Below, one piece after another: positions 32,633-43,787 of a stretch of 64,000 nucleotides of DNA. Below the pieces are notes generated by a model. That model ran no database searches. It saw only the letters and a program-made list of their open reading frames with translations, and was not told where the DNA came from. Origin of the DNA: Didymella arachidicola (taxonomy: Eukaryota > Ascomycota > Dothideomycetes > Pleosporales > Didymellaceae); assembly GCA_016630955.3 (NCBI GenBank), contig CM049992.1, positions 682,001-746,000 on the forward strand, written 5' to 3'. The position numbers were made by a program, and so were the translations under genes. Every line of letters begins with the position of its first letter. Position 1 is the stretch's first letter.

Positions 32633-33928
32633 TCACCGGCTTCGATAATCTAGGCTTTCAAGTCCAACAAGATCCCCCTCTTCGACATCGCCCGCAAGGT
32701 CTGCCGTGACTAAGCCAACTGCACCGACCTTAGCGTTTGTCTGCGATTGAGGTTTTTTAGTCAATTGCACACACGCTTGTGTTGGTGATTCATGAAGCGG
32801 TTTCCATTTCGATCTGTAGTGCGAATTCCGTGCTTCCGCATATGCTTGAGCTGCAGGCAGCAGCTGGGCTAGCATCTCGCTTTGTGGCTGTACGATTCTT
32901 AATGAGCTTGGAGACGCAAGATTATGTGCTTCGGAAGTCAGAGTAATCTTGCTGCCGCTCGCACCGGCAACCACTGGACCGTCCGTGTCAGATGCAAGTA
33001 AACTTTGATGCGAATTCTGCGGTGCCGGGTCGAAGACGAAAGCATTCGATTGCCGGCGGGTCATACATGGTTGCTGGAATTCGGTTCGTGACGACGGTGC
33101 AAGATCCCGTGAGTCGTCTGGCCTGGGGTTCATTTCCGGCTGGTCAGGACTTGCTTTTATGGGCGTACGCGTCGAGGATTGTGCCACACGCGCTCTGCGA
33201 TGACAACGCGACTCTGTCTCCTGTGTCGCAACAGCAGAATCTACTTCGGTCGTCGATGATGGAAGAGCAGCGCGGCATCCGGACTCTGAGGCAGTCGGAG
33301 AATGCATTGGATTCATCTGCCTTACCAGCGTATTGTCCTCGAGCACAGCGTTATCACAAAGCGTTCTCGCACGCGTCCCCATGCTGCATTGAGTAAGTCC
33401 CCAGGCCCGGTTCGACTCTCCATCTTGCTTTGCTTGTTGACTTGAGCGTGGTGGCACAGCGCGCGGTTTTCTTTTCCTTCTCACTTGCTGCTCGACCGCT
33501 GCCTTGCTCGGTGTTTCGTGGCGCTTTATTGCCTTCTTCTTGACAACAGTAACAAGGTCTTCGTCGTCAGGTGTCGATTTGTTGGGTAAATGAGCGTAAG
33601 TGTGTTCTGTGTCTCCATTCTCTCGCTCTACTTGCGTAACTACTACACGCACCGTTCTGCGCTTCTAGCCATCTGGCTGTGTCTGGCGTACGTGCGCATA
33701 TCGAGCAAGTGCTCCGCGGCCAAAGCACATGTTGATGAGGAGATGTCTTAAAAATGATCGACGGTACAATGGTGAGATCGATGCAGTGATTGAGCGAGCG
33801 ATAAAGGTGTGATGACGTTTTGGCACGACTTGATCGTCAACAAGAGTCGCTCTTGCTCGGACAGGTACTTCAGGAACTTCGCCGTTGCTAGAATACGGCT
33901 TGCTTGGGACGGACATGCGGATCGGCAC
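32633..33928 (-). pseudogene. Host hypothetical gene, 3' part, split by LINE insertion
   Basis: On the minus strand a frame runs from the LINE insertion point (33928) to a stop at 32633-32635, about 432 codons, with a single TAG at 33665-33667. The product is Ser/Pro/Gln/Arg-rich and looks disordered (for example KKKAIKRHETPSK and QVRRKRKPRAVPP, possible nuclear localisation signals). I recognise no domain. The frame continues without shift into 46086-46266 on the far side of the LINE when one copy of the 16-bp target duplication is removed, so the LINE landed inside this coding sequence. The TAG could be original CAG or TGG. Whether the part after the TAG was ever the same protein is inference from the unbroken frame and similar composition. 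Confidence 0.6.
33913..33928 (+). repeat. Target-site duplication of LINE copy 1, left (16 bp)
   Basis: ACATGCGGATCGGCAC, identical to 46070-46085. Confidence 0.9.
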
Positions 33929-34071
33929 CGAACACCAATCTTTTGATTTCTGGGTTTCCTTCACAGAAGCCCCAAAAATCACAGCAAACGATCTGGCTCA
34001 CTGCGGCCACTCTGGGAGTACCTCTAACGTCCGCCTAGGCCCCCTGCGCGACGCGCAAAGAGCTTAATGGG

Positions 34072-35780
34072 ATGGCAGAGTCTCCCTCCTCCCATCACAC
34101 GGGGTCCCCAGACCCCGAGTCCCCTCAACATCTCAATTCCCGCGCCTCAAGACGGCTGCAGAGGGACGTGCACCATCAAGCACCCCCGCTGAGCAGCCAG
34201 AACCCCGGTGGGGGCGCTCCCAAACCCCGAGTCTACGATGCCGTCCAACGCTACATCACCGAGACTCAGCAAATTGTCCAGCTTCGAAACACTATCACCA
34301 AGGCCTTCGCCGCAGCCGTAGACCAACACGCAGAGGATTATACTGACCCTCAGGAAGCCAGGATTGCCGCAGAGCTGCAGCAGAAAGTCATCCAGGCTCT
34401 AACCTCCGTCTCCCCAAGCAACTCCCCCCCAAGCTCCCGCTGGAGCAGCGACACCAATCACAGCAACCCCGGGAGCCAAGACTCAGGACGCCGCTCTTGG
34501 GCGGACGTAGCCAGAGACCCCCAAATCCCAGCGCCAAAGAATAGGGGTAGCGGCAGACCCCTGCTCCCTGCTAGGTCCCGGCCTGGCCCGCCAGCTAAGC
34601 CAAAAGAAGACAATCGGATCTTTATTGCTATGTCTAATCCAGCAACGCGATTGCATCAACCCTCACCCTTTACAGTAAGGCAGGCGGTATGCAAGAGTGT
34701 AGAAGGAATCACCCTCCAAGACATCCCTACTGCCTCACCAATTAACACTGGCTGGGCGATTACGCCAGCAAGTAGAACCATTAGAGACCAACTTCTGACC
34801 CAAGAAAATCAGGAGCTTGTGGTAAAAGCCCTGGGCGGAGATACAATCAGAGTCCCAGAACACTAGATCAACTACGCTGTACAAGGAGTACCCAGCTCGT
34901 TCCGCACACTAGACGGCACCGAACTACCTACTACCACCCAGCTGGTAGAGGAGGAGGTCTGCTCACAAACAGGCAAGCAGCCAGTTAGCTGCAGAACCTC
35001 CCGACACGGGGCCAACCAACATGGCCTGACTACCTGGATCATATCATACAAGGAGCCAGTCCGCTCATTTCAGCTCTTTGGCACTAGCCAGTTCTCTAAA
35101 GAAATCCACAAACACCCTACTATACAGCGACACGACCCAGGCTGCCAACAATACTGCAACGCCGCCCGCTGTACTCGGCTAGCCCGCTGTGCGCACTGCG
35201 GGGATCGCACAGATAGACACCAAGGGCCCTATAGGGACGACTGTCCTCATAAAGCCAAGTGCACCAACTGCCATGGCCTACACCCAGCTAGTCACTCTAA
35301 CTGCCCCGCTGCCCCTCGCCGGGTGCACGGACACATAATCAAGCCCACCAAGACTGAACTAAACGCTATCCGTCGCGCAGGCAGAGCAACATACCAGCAT
35401 CTCTACAGGACGGTAGAGGAGACGCTTAACCAGGCATCGCCGCAGCATGAGGTGACCCTTAATCAGGCATCGCCTCAGCATGAAGATACCCCCCTGGAGG
35501 CCGCGCAGGAGATGCCGGTCCCCCACCCTCCTCCACGGGGGCGGGCACTAGAAGAGGATAGCAGGGCAGCTCCAACTGAAACAAGCAGCGCCTCTTAAGC
35601 ATCCTTACCCACCACTGGCAGAGAAAAGAGACCAAGACGGGCCGCTGCAGGCCGTACGAACCTGAATGTGAGGGACATGTCGGCCAACAGTCTGCTCCCA
35701 CGATCAACCATCTACACTAACCCCTCTACCTCAGAGAGGGAGGACATCAGCATAAGCGATAAGTCACCATCTACATGTTA
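34072..35780 (+). pseudogene. LINE copy 1 ORF1 (Gag-like, zinc knuckles), broken
   Basis: The frame starts MAESPSSHHTGSPDPE and matches ORF1 of copy 2 throughout at roughly three quarters identity. A TAG at 34864-34866 replaces the Trp of RVPERWINY in copy 2, and a TAA at 35596-35598 breaks it again. The Cys/His-rich nucleic-acid-binding region (CNAARCTRLARCAHCGDRTD) is present between about 35150 and 35300. ORF1 ends TGTTAG, overlapping the ORF2 start as ATGTTAG at 35775-35781. Confidence 0.85.
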
Positions 35781-38700
35781 GGACGCCAACACACACCTTC
35801 CGCCCGCAATAGGCAACGACGGCCCGGCCAGCAGAGAGACCAGCTCCGCATATACTGGGCCAACGTTGGCAGGAGCTCACCCTGCCACATTACTATCCTA
35901 GAAGCGGCCTTTCAGAAGGACATGGACGTTGTATGCGTCCAAGAGCCTTTCACCTGTGCTAACTCAAGGACCTCTACCCACCTAGGCTTTAGACACCTCG
36001 CACCTATTAGCACCTAGGACGCTCCTAACGCACTAGGCGCTACCCGCCCTCGGGTGATGACCTATATCCACAAAGGATACCACTTGAAGCTCTAGGCCAG
36101 ACAAAGCCTTAATCACCCAGACCTGCTGTGGGCTGTTGTGAACGGAGTCTCGATACTTAACTGCTACAGACAGCCACTTACCCCTGACGTACTCTAATAC
36201 GTTACGCACCTTACGCCCCCCCAACACTGCGTTGTAGGAGGGGACTTTAACGTCAGACACGAGTCCTTTAAGCCTTCTGTTTCCGCAGCCAGCAGCGGCA
36301 TAGAGCTCGCTAGGTGGGCTGCTAACGCCTCTATGGACTACATTAGTGTGCCGGGGTAGCCAACACACTGCGCTGGCCATGTCCTTGACCTTACTTTCTC
36401 CAACATCCCATTTGCCTAGTCTGCTGTTGACGCTAGCATGCATTGCGGGTTAGACCACGAGACAATAGTAACCTCTGTCTCTACCTCCACACTCGGTACT
36501 CCGCACCTAGACCAGCACCACTACAGAGTGCCAGAGGCAAGCCTACCTAAGTTTACTGGGCTAGTAGAAATTGGCGTCTAGAGCATCCCTAATCCGCGCA
36601 CTGCACAGGATGCCGCACAACTAGACAACTGTGTCGCGCTGCTAACAGAGACCGTGCAGCACTCTATACAAACAGCGGGCAAGCTCGATCGCAAGGAAGA
36701 ACGCGCTACGCCTTAGTGGACTTAGGAGTGCAAGACTGCCTACTAGGCCTACAAACATGCTAGGCAGCTCTGCCATGGCAGTCTACTAGAGGAGAGACAT
36801 GCCTTCAAGACTACAGTCTGACAGGCTAAGAGGCAGTACTGGAGGCATGTTATTGACAACGCTAAGGACAACAAGCACCTGTTCAAGATCATTGCCTGGC
36901 ACAAGCTTACACTAGAGAATTAGGACACTCCTCTTATAGTGAACAACACGACTATCTCAGACCCCCTAGAGAAGGCTGAGGCCCTGAGAGAGGAAGTCCT
37001 CAACTGGTACACAGCGGAGGATGACCTCGGATGCTACCCAGACTAGGGGAATGCAGCTACTCTCCCGTAGAGCACACGCATCTCACTAGAGGAAGCCGAA
37101 CGGAACACGATAGGGGTTTCCAGCACCTTACTAGGCACTGACCGCTCTACTGTGCGACTTCTCCGTGCTTGCTGGGCGCAGGTAGGGCAAATCATACGAA
37201 GAATTTTCCAGCAATGCCTTGAACTTAACCATTTCCTAGCATAATGGAAGCTGGCAGAAGTCGCCATGATACCTAAGGTAGGGAAGAAAGACCGGACGTC
37301 ACCCCGATCCTGGAGACCTATAGCACTGCTCTCCTGCATCGGAAAGGGCCTCAAACAGACGGTGGCTAGACGAATTGCGTGGACTGCTATAACCCACAAG
37401 ATCCTCAGCCCCCAGCATGGAGGCGCCCTCCCGAAGCGCTCTGCTGTAGATCTTACTGCAGCGTTCACCCACGACACGGAAGCTGCGTGGGCAAAAGGCC
37501 AGCATGTCACAATGGTCACCCTGGACGTGCAAGGCGCCTTTAACGCTCTCCTCAAGAACCGCCTGCTGCACCGGATGGCCGAACAGGGCTGGCCACAAAG
37601 GACTATCCTCTTTGTCAACTCTTTTCTCACGGATCGAAGGGTCCAAGTCCGCCTAGGCCAAGCCACTACCCCTAGCTACCTAGTCGCCTGCGGCACACCG
37701 CAGGACTCGCCCCTCTCCCTAGTCCTGTACACACTGTACCTGGCAGAGCTGCTGTCTATAGACACAAAGAAGAGATTCGGATACGCAGATAACATATGCC
37801 TGTACCAGGCCTCACACTCCCTAGATGAGAACGTTAAGCTCCTAGCAGCAGACCTACGACAGATTAGAGCATGGGGCACAGCTAACAAGGTCACCTTTGC
37901 CCCGGAAAAACAGGAAATGATCCACCTCACTCGACAGAAGAGTAGCTACGCGCCACCCTGTGTGGTAGACGAGCAGCTTACAATTAACCTAATTTTACTA
38001 AGCAGGTCAAGAACCCAGCCAGCTCTCCGATGGCTAGGGATCTGGTTCGACCGCAAACTTACCTTTAAGCGACACGTAGCCACACATAACGCGAAAGCGG
38101 CCAAGGTAGCCTACCACATCCGCAGCCTAGCAAACACGGCCTACGGACCACCGGCCAGCTCCCTCCGCAAGGCCACTATGGCCTGCGTATACCCGTCCCT
38201 TCTATATGGGGCCGAGTGCTGGTACAGAGGCCGTACTAAACCTCCACGCACACTCAAACCTGGCAGACTAGCCGAAGTCAGCACCTATGTTGGGTGGCAC
38301 ATAGCTGTTATAGACAAAACACTAGCTATAGCAGCAAGAGGCATTCTCCCTGTATGGCGAACAACCCCTACCGCTACTCTCTTCCGAGACGCCGGACTAC
38401 CCTTAGCTGCTACTGCGCTAGAAGAAGCCAAACTCTGTTTTGCGACCTATCTACGCACTATAGATGCAGAACACCCACTAGCCAGCCGCACAGCAGCTAT
38501 AAGGATGAGCATAGGCCGGACAGCTGGAAAGCTGCAACAAATGCGAACCAAAGTCTAGTATCTAGGATCTCTTCTGCCTAAGATACCTAGGACAGTACTA
38601 ACATCCCCTTACTACTCACCTGGCTGCCAAACAGACCTAACAATGGGCACGGACAAAAAGACCGCAGCTAAGGCCTTTACAGAATGGTGGGACCACCTCC

Positions 38701-39525
38701 TACCTTTAGATGTTACTATCTTCTTAGATGGCTCTAAACAGTACACTAAGGAAGGAGAAAAGCGGGTTACCTACGGCTTTGCAGTATATTAGAACGGAAA
38801 ACAACTTCACACTAGACGTGGGTCACTTTACCCTACCTCACACGTCTTCGACGCGGAAGCAGTAGGAGCGTGGAGGGGCCTCCAGCACACTATTAGACAA
38901 CCAGCGCTCCGCATTCGCCGAACCTGGCTGTGTATAGACAGCACCTCAGTAATATAGTGCCTCAGGGGCAACGCACCCTCTACCTCTCAGTGGGCCTTCC
39001 TGGAGTGCCATGGTGCTATGGAGACACACGACGTCTCCATCAAATGGGCCCCTGGACACCTAGGCATCGAAGGAAACGAAGCGGCAGACAGGCTGGCGAA
39101 CCTAGAAGCCCAGCACCCATCACCCCCGACTGGAAAAGCCGCTATGCCTACACTCTCAGGCATCAAGTCAGTTGCCCGCCAAGCACTGCACGATACACAG
39201 CAGACCTGGTGGTCTAAGAAGGAAGAAAGCCTCTCTACATGGTACAAAAGATAGGAGTTGGGCTACTTACTTCACAGCAGACTACCGGAACTAGACCTAC
39301 CAAGAGCCATCTTGGCTAGACTGCTCGCAATTCGATCTATGCACGGCGACTTCACCTGGTACCACCGAAAGTTCAGTCACAACGACGCAACACTCACCTG
39401 CTCATGCGGGCTTGACAAGACACCAGAGCACCTTGCGCTCTGCCGCAAGACCCTAGGGGCCTTTGGCCGATGGCCACTTCGACCTTCCATACCACCATCC
39501 AGCCGGAGCGATGGCCTAGCGTACA

Positions 39526-39541
39526 CTGCCGTGCTGATTGG
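39526..39541 (+). repeat. Target-site duplication of LINE copy 2, left (16 bp)
   Basis: CTGCCGTGCTGATTGG, identical to 45596-45611 and part of copy 1 ORF2. Confidence 0.92.
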
Positions 39542-39605
39542 TTGGTTGGTTGGTTGGTTGGTATTCATTTTTCGTCTAGTTGATGTGGAATAAGTCCATC
39601 ATCTC

Positions 39606-39619
39606 GCCTCCCGAAGGGC
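39606..39619 (-). other. Conserved UUCG-type hairpin in the LINE 3' UTR
   Basis: GCCCTTCGGGAGGC on the minus strand, identical in the other two LINE tails (45993-46006 and 27085-27098). It has a C(UUCG)G tetraloop context about 55-60 bp before the tail. Confidence 0.5.
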
Positions 39620-39827
39620 ATGTACGACGTGCTAAGCTATGGAATTACAGTGCTGATACACTACCTTAGAAAGCATTTCCTGCCTGCGCGGGTATTGTTA
39701 CCATTTCAGAACTACAGCTCCCCGTCCAGTTGGGGAGGCTAAGCGATGTATGTATATTAGGGTAATTTCCTTGCATTCTGAGGCATATATGTGCCGTAGG
39801 AGAGAGAGAAAGAGACATCGTGTGAGT

Positions 39828-39880
39828 GGAGGGGGTGAAGGGGTGGAGGGGTGGAGGGGTGGAGGGGTGGAGGGGTGAAG
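39828..39880 (+). repeat. G-rich minisatellite in the LINE copy 2 3' UTR
   Basis: Repeats of GGGGTGGA, six to seven GGGG runs on the plus strand, antisense to the LINE RNA. Copy 1 has a different pyrimidine-rich tract at the same place (about 45715-45810). Confidence 0.8.
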
Positions 39881-39953
39881 AGTGTTGCATCGATTGTGCT
39901 GGACCTAGCAGAACTAGGTGCAGGTGTTTGCTGCTGTTGCAGGGCTGCAGGAG

Positions 39954-42900
39954 CTAGCGGGGGCAGATCTTGGTGAAGTACTGTGTAAGTTTGACAAAGG
40001 CGTCAAAGGCCTCTGGCTCCTTCACTAGTGCTGCAGTGTACGCTAGGCCATCAGCCTGGCTGGATGGTAGTATTAGTGGTCGCAGCGGCCATCTGCTAAA
40101 GCTCCCGCGGGTCTTGCGGCAGAGCACGAGGTGCTCTGGCGTCTTGTCGCGCCCGCATGAGCAGCTAAGGTTTGCATCCTTGTGATTGTACATTCGGTGA
40201 TACCAGGCAAAGTCCCCATGCCTAGATTGGATGGAGAGGAGCCTGGCTAACGTGGCCCTTGGTAGGTCTAGTTCCCTTGGACTGCTGCGTGGTGCATAGT
40301 CCAAGTCCCAGCTCTTGTACCATTTCGAGAGCTTAGTCTTCTTGTCAGACCACCAGGTCTGTTGTGTGTGTCGCAGTGTCTTGCGGGCTATCGTCTTGAT
40401 GCCTGAGAGTGTAGGCAGAGCGGCTTTTCCAGTCGGGGGTGAGGGGTGCTGGGCTTCTAGGTTGGCTAATCTGTCTGCTGCCTCGTTCCCCTCAATGTCT
40501 AGGTGTCCAGGGGCCCATTTGATAGAGACGTCGTGTGTCTCCATGGCGCCATGGCACTCCAGGAAAGCCCATTGAGAGGTAGGAGGTGCGTCGCCCCTGA
40601 GGCACCAGACCACTGAGGTGCTGTCTATGCACAGCCAGATTCGGCGGGTGCGGAGCTCTGGTTGCCTTACGGTATGCTGGAGGCCTCTCCATGCTCCTAC
40701 TACTTCCGCGTCGAAGACGTGCGAGGTAGGGTTGAGTGACCCGCGTCCAGTGTGCAGTTGTTTTCCGTTCTGATACACTGCAAAGCCGTAGGTAACCCGC
40801 TTTTCTCCTTCCTTTGTGTACTGTTCAGAGCCATCTGAGAAGATAGTGACTTCTAGTGGTGAGAGCTGGGCCCACCATTCTTTAAAAGCCTTAGCTGCAG
40901 TCTTCTTGTCTAGGCTAAGCGTCGGGTCTGTTCGGCAGCCAGTCGAGTAGTGAGGGGCTGAGAGTGTAGTCCTGGGGGTCTCTGGTAGAAGAGATGCCAT
41001 CTGTTGGACTTTCGTCTTGACTCGCTGGGGTTGTCCGGTTTTTACGCCCCTGTTTACGATAGGTACTGCTGTGCGCCTAGTGAGAGGGTGGTCTGCATCT
41101 GTAGTGCGCAGGTGGGTTGCAAATCTGAGTCTGGCTTCCTCGAGTGCCACTGCTGCCGGTAGCAGTCCGGCGTCTCGGAAGAGTGCAGCTATAGGGGTTG
41201 TTCTCCACGCTGGTAGGATGCCTCTTGCCGCTATGGCTAGTGTTTTGTCTATGGCAGCTATGTGCCACCCAATGTAAGCGCTGACCTCTTGTGGCCTGCC
41301 TGGTTTAAGTGTGTGTGGCTTTTTGGTGCGGCCTCTGTACCAGCATTCAGTTCCATACAGGAGTGATGGGTACACACAGGCAACAGTGGCCTTGCGGAGG
41401 GAGCTGGCTGGGGGTCCATAGGTAGTCCTAGCTAGGCTGCGAATGTGATAGGCTACCTTGGCAGCTTTTGCCGTGCGCGTAGCTACATGCCGTCGGAAGG
41501 TGAGTCTGCGGTCAAACCACACGCCTAACCAGCGCAGGGCTGGCTGACTGTGCTCTCCACCCGGGAGGATTGGATAGATCGTGAGCTGTTCATCTACGAC
41601 GCAGGGAGGCGCATAGCTGCTCCGCTGTCTGGTCAGGTGGATCATTTCCTGCTTTTCTGGAGCAAAGGTAACCTTATTAGCCTCACCCCATGCTCTGATC
41701 TCCCTTAGGTCTTCTGCGAGGAGCTCGACGTTGTCGTCCATAGAGTGTGAGGCCTGGTATAGACATATGTCGTCTGCGTACCCAAACCTCCGTTCAGTGT
41801 CCATGGATAGTAGCTCTGCCAGGTACAGTGTGTACAGGACGGGTGAGAGAGGCGACCCCTGGGGTGTGCCGCAGGCAACTGCGTAGCTAGGAGTGGTGAC
41901 CTGGCCAAGGCGGACTTGCACCCTCCGGTCAGTTAGGAATGAGTCTACAAAGAGGATCGTCCTTTGTGGCCAGCCCTGTTGGGCCATCCGATGCAACAGG
42001 CGGTTCTTCAGGAGAGCGTCAAACGCGCCTTGCACATCTAGGGTGACCATAGTGACGTGCTTTCCAAGCACCCATGCTGCTTCAGTGTCGTGGGTGAACG
42101 CTGCAGTGAGGTCTGCTGCAGAGCGTTTTGGAAGCGCGCCGCCATGCTGGGGGCTGAGGATCTTGTGTGTCATGGCAGTCCATGCAATACGTCTAGCCAC
42201 AGTTCGTTCGAGTCCCTTTCCAATACAAGACAGAAGCGCTATCGGTCTCCAGGAGCGGGGCGATGTCCGGTCTGTTTTCCCCACTTTCGGTATCATGGCT
42301 ACCTCTGCAAGCTTCCATTGCGCCGGGAAGTGGTTGAGTTCAAGACACCGCTGGAAGATCCTTCGTACGAGTTCCCCCACCTGAGTCCAGCAGGCGCGGA
42401 GTAGTCGCACTGTAGAGCGGTCAGTGCCTGGTGATGTGCTTGACACCCCTATCGTGTTTCGCTCACACTCCTCAAGTGAGATGTGTGTGCTCCACGGGAG
42501 GGTGGCTGCAGCCTCCTGGTCTGGACGCTGTCCGAGGTCATCTTCTGCTGTGTAGCGGTTGAGAACTTCCTGTCTAAGTGCCTCTGCTTTCTCCAGGGGG
42601 TCTGATATCGTTCTGTTGTTCACTTCGAGGGGAGTGTCCTGGTTCTCTGGCGTGAGCTTGTGCCAGGCAATGATCTTGAACAGGTCCTTGTCGTCTCTAG
42701 CGTTATCGATGACGTGCCTCCAGTACTGCCTCTTGGCCTGTCGGACGGTAGTCTTGAAGGCCTGTCTCTCCTCTGGTAGACTGCCAGAGCAGAGCTGTCT
42801 AGCACGTTTGTAGGCCTGGTAGGCGGTCTTGCACTCCTCGGTCCACCATGGTGCAGCGCGGCCTTCCTTGCGGTTGAGCTTGCCTGCTGCCTGTACAGAG

Positions 42901-43787
42901 TGCTGTATAGCCTCTGTGAGCAGCGTGACGCATTCTTCTAGCTGTGCTGCATCCTGTGTTGCAAGCGGGTCTGCGATGTTTTGGGCACCCATTTCTACCA
43001 GCCCAGCGAACTTAGCTAGGCTCGCCTCTGGAACTCTGTAGTGGTACTGTTCTAGTTGCGGAGTGCCTGGTGTGGAGATGGGGACAGAGGTCACTATCGT
43101 CTCATGATCTGAGCCGCTGTGCATGCTAGCATCGACAGCAGACTGGGCAAACGGGATGTTAGAGAAGGTGAGGTCAAGAACGTGACCAGCGCAGTGTGTT
43201 GGCTGCCCTGGCACACCAATGTAGTCCATAGACGCGTTGGCAGCCCATCTAGCTAGCTCCACTCCTCCGTTGGCTGCAGTGATAGTAGGCTCAAAGGATT
43301 CGTGTCTGGCGTTAAAGTCGCCCCCGACAAGGCAGAGCTGAGGGGGTGTCAGATGTGTGACGTATTGAATGACGTCTGGGGTGTGTGGCTGTCTGTAGCA
43401 GTTGAGTATGGCGACTCCATTTACTACCGCCCATAGCATGTCTGGGTGGTTGAGACTCTCTCTAGCCTGGTACCGTAGGTGGCGGCCTCTGCGGATGTAT
43501 GTCATCACTCTAGGGCGGACTGAGCCTGGTGTGTTGGGGCTGTCCCAGGTGCTGATAGGTGCTAGGTGCTTGAAACCAGGGTGAGTGGATGTTCTCGAGT
43601 TGGCACATGCGAAGGGCTCTTGAACACACACAACATCTATGCCCTTCTGGAAGGCCAGCTCTAGTGTTGTGATGTGCCAGGGCGAGCATCTGCCGACGTT
43701 GGCCCAGCATACACGGAGTTGTCTGCTTGGTAGACTGTGCTGTTGACGCCTGTTGTGGGCTGGTATGTTGTAGGGGTGTTCTAGCAT
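39954..43787 (-). CDS. LINE copy 2 ORF2: endonuclease, reverse transcriptase, RNase H (1277 aa)
   Basis: The protein starts MLEHPYNIPAHNRRQQ at 43787. Domains in order: APE-like endonuclease (residues about 25-240: CWANVGR, VVCVQEPF, GGDFNARHE, SGSDHE), reverse transcriptase (about 480-770: RPIALLSCIGK, VTLDVQGAFDAL, GTPQGSPLSP, and FGYADDICLY with the catalytic Asp pair), RNase H (about 1000-1130: TIFSDGSEQ, FDAEVVGAW, IDSTSVVW, GNEAADRLA) and a C-terminal zinc knuckle-like CSCGRDKTPEHLVLC. The RT-RNase H order and endonuclease type place it near fungal Tad1 elements. Its ATG overlaps the stop of ORF1 in ATGCTAG (43787-43781), which suggests reinitiation. No inactivating change is visible. 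Confidence 0.95.
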   Translation of the reverse strand: MLEHPYNIPAHNRRQQHSLPSRQLRVCWANVGRCSPWHITTLELAFQKGIDVVCVQEPFACANSRTSTHPGFKHLAPISTWDSPNTPGSVRPRVMTYIRRGRHLRYQARESLNHPDMLWAVVNGVAILNCYRQPHTPDVIQYVTHLTPPQLCLVGGDFNARHESFEPTITAANGGVELARWAANASMDYIGVPGQPTHCAGHVLDLTFSNIPFAQSAVDASMHSGSDHETIVTSVPISTPGTPQLEQYHYRVPEASLAKFAGLVEMGAQNIADPLATQDAAQLEECVTLLTEAIQHSVQAAGKLNRKEGRAAPWWTEECKTAYQAYKRARQLCSGSLPEERQAFKTTVRQAKRQYWRHVIDNARDDKDLFKIIAWHKLTPENQDTPLEVNNRTISDPLEKAEALRQEVLNRYTAEDDLGQRPDQEAAATLPWSTHISLEECERNTIGVSSTSPGTDRSTVRLLRACWTQVGELVRRIFQRCLELNHFPAQWKLAEVAMIPKVGKTDRTSPRSWRPIALLSCIGKGLERTVARRIAWTAMTHKILSPQHGGALPKRSAADLTAAFTHDTEAAWVLGKHVTMVTLDVQGAFDALLKNRLLHRMAQQGWPQRTILFVDSFLTDRRVQVRLGQVTTPSYAVACGTPQGSPLSPVLYTLYLAELLSMDTERRFGYADDICLYQASHSMDDNVELLAEDLREIRAWGEANKVTFAPEKQEMIHLTRQRSSYAPPCVVDEQLTIYPILPGGEHSQPALRWLGVWFDRRLTFRRHVATRTAKAAKVAYHIRSLARTTYGPPASSLRKATVACVYPSLLYGTECWYRGRTKKPHTLKPGRPQEVSAYIGWHIAAIDKTLAIAARGILPAWRTTPIAALFRDAGLLPAAVALEEARLRFATHLRTTDADHPLTRRTAVPIVNRGVKTGQPQRVKTKVQQMASLLPETPRTTLSAPHYSTGCRTDPTLSLDKKTAAKAFKEWWAQLSPLEVTIFSDGSEQYTKEGEKRVTYGFAVYQNGKQLHTGRGSLNPTSHVFDAEVVGAWRGLQHTVRQPELRTRRIWLCIDSTSVVWCLRGDAPPTSQWAFLECHGAMETHDVSIKWAPGHLDIEGNEAADRLANLEAQHPSPPTGKAALPTLSGIKTIARKTLRHTQQTWWSDKKTKLSKWYKSWDLDYAPRSSPRELDLPRATLARLLSIQSRHGDFAWYHRMYNHKDANLSCSCGRDKTPEHLVLCRKTRGSFSRWPLRPLILPSSQADGLAYTAALVKEPEAFDAFVKLTQYFTKICPR

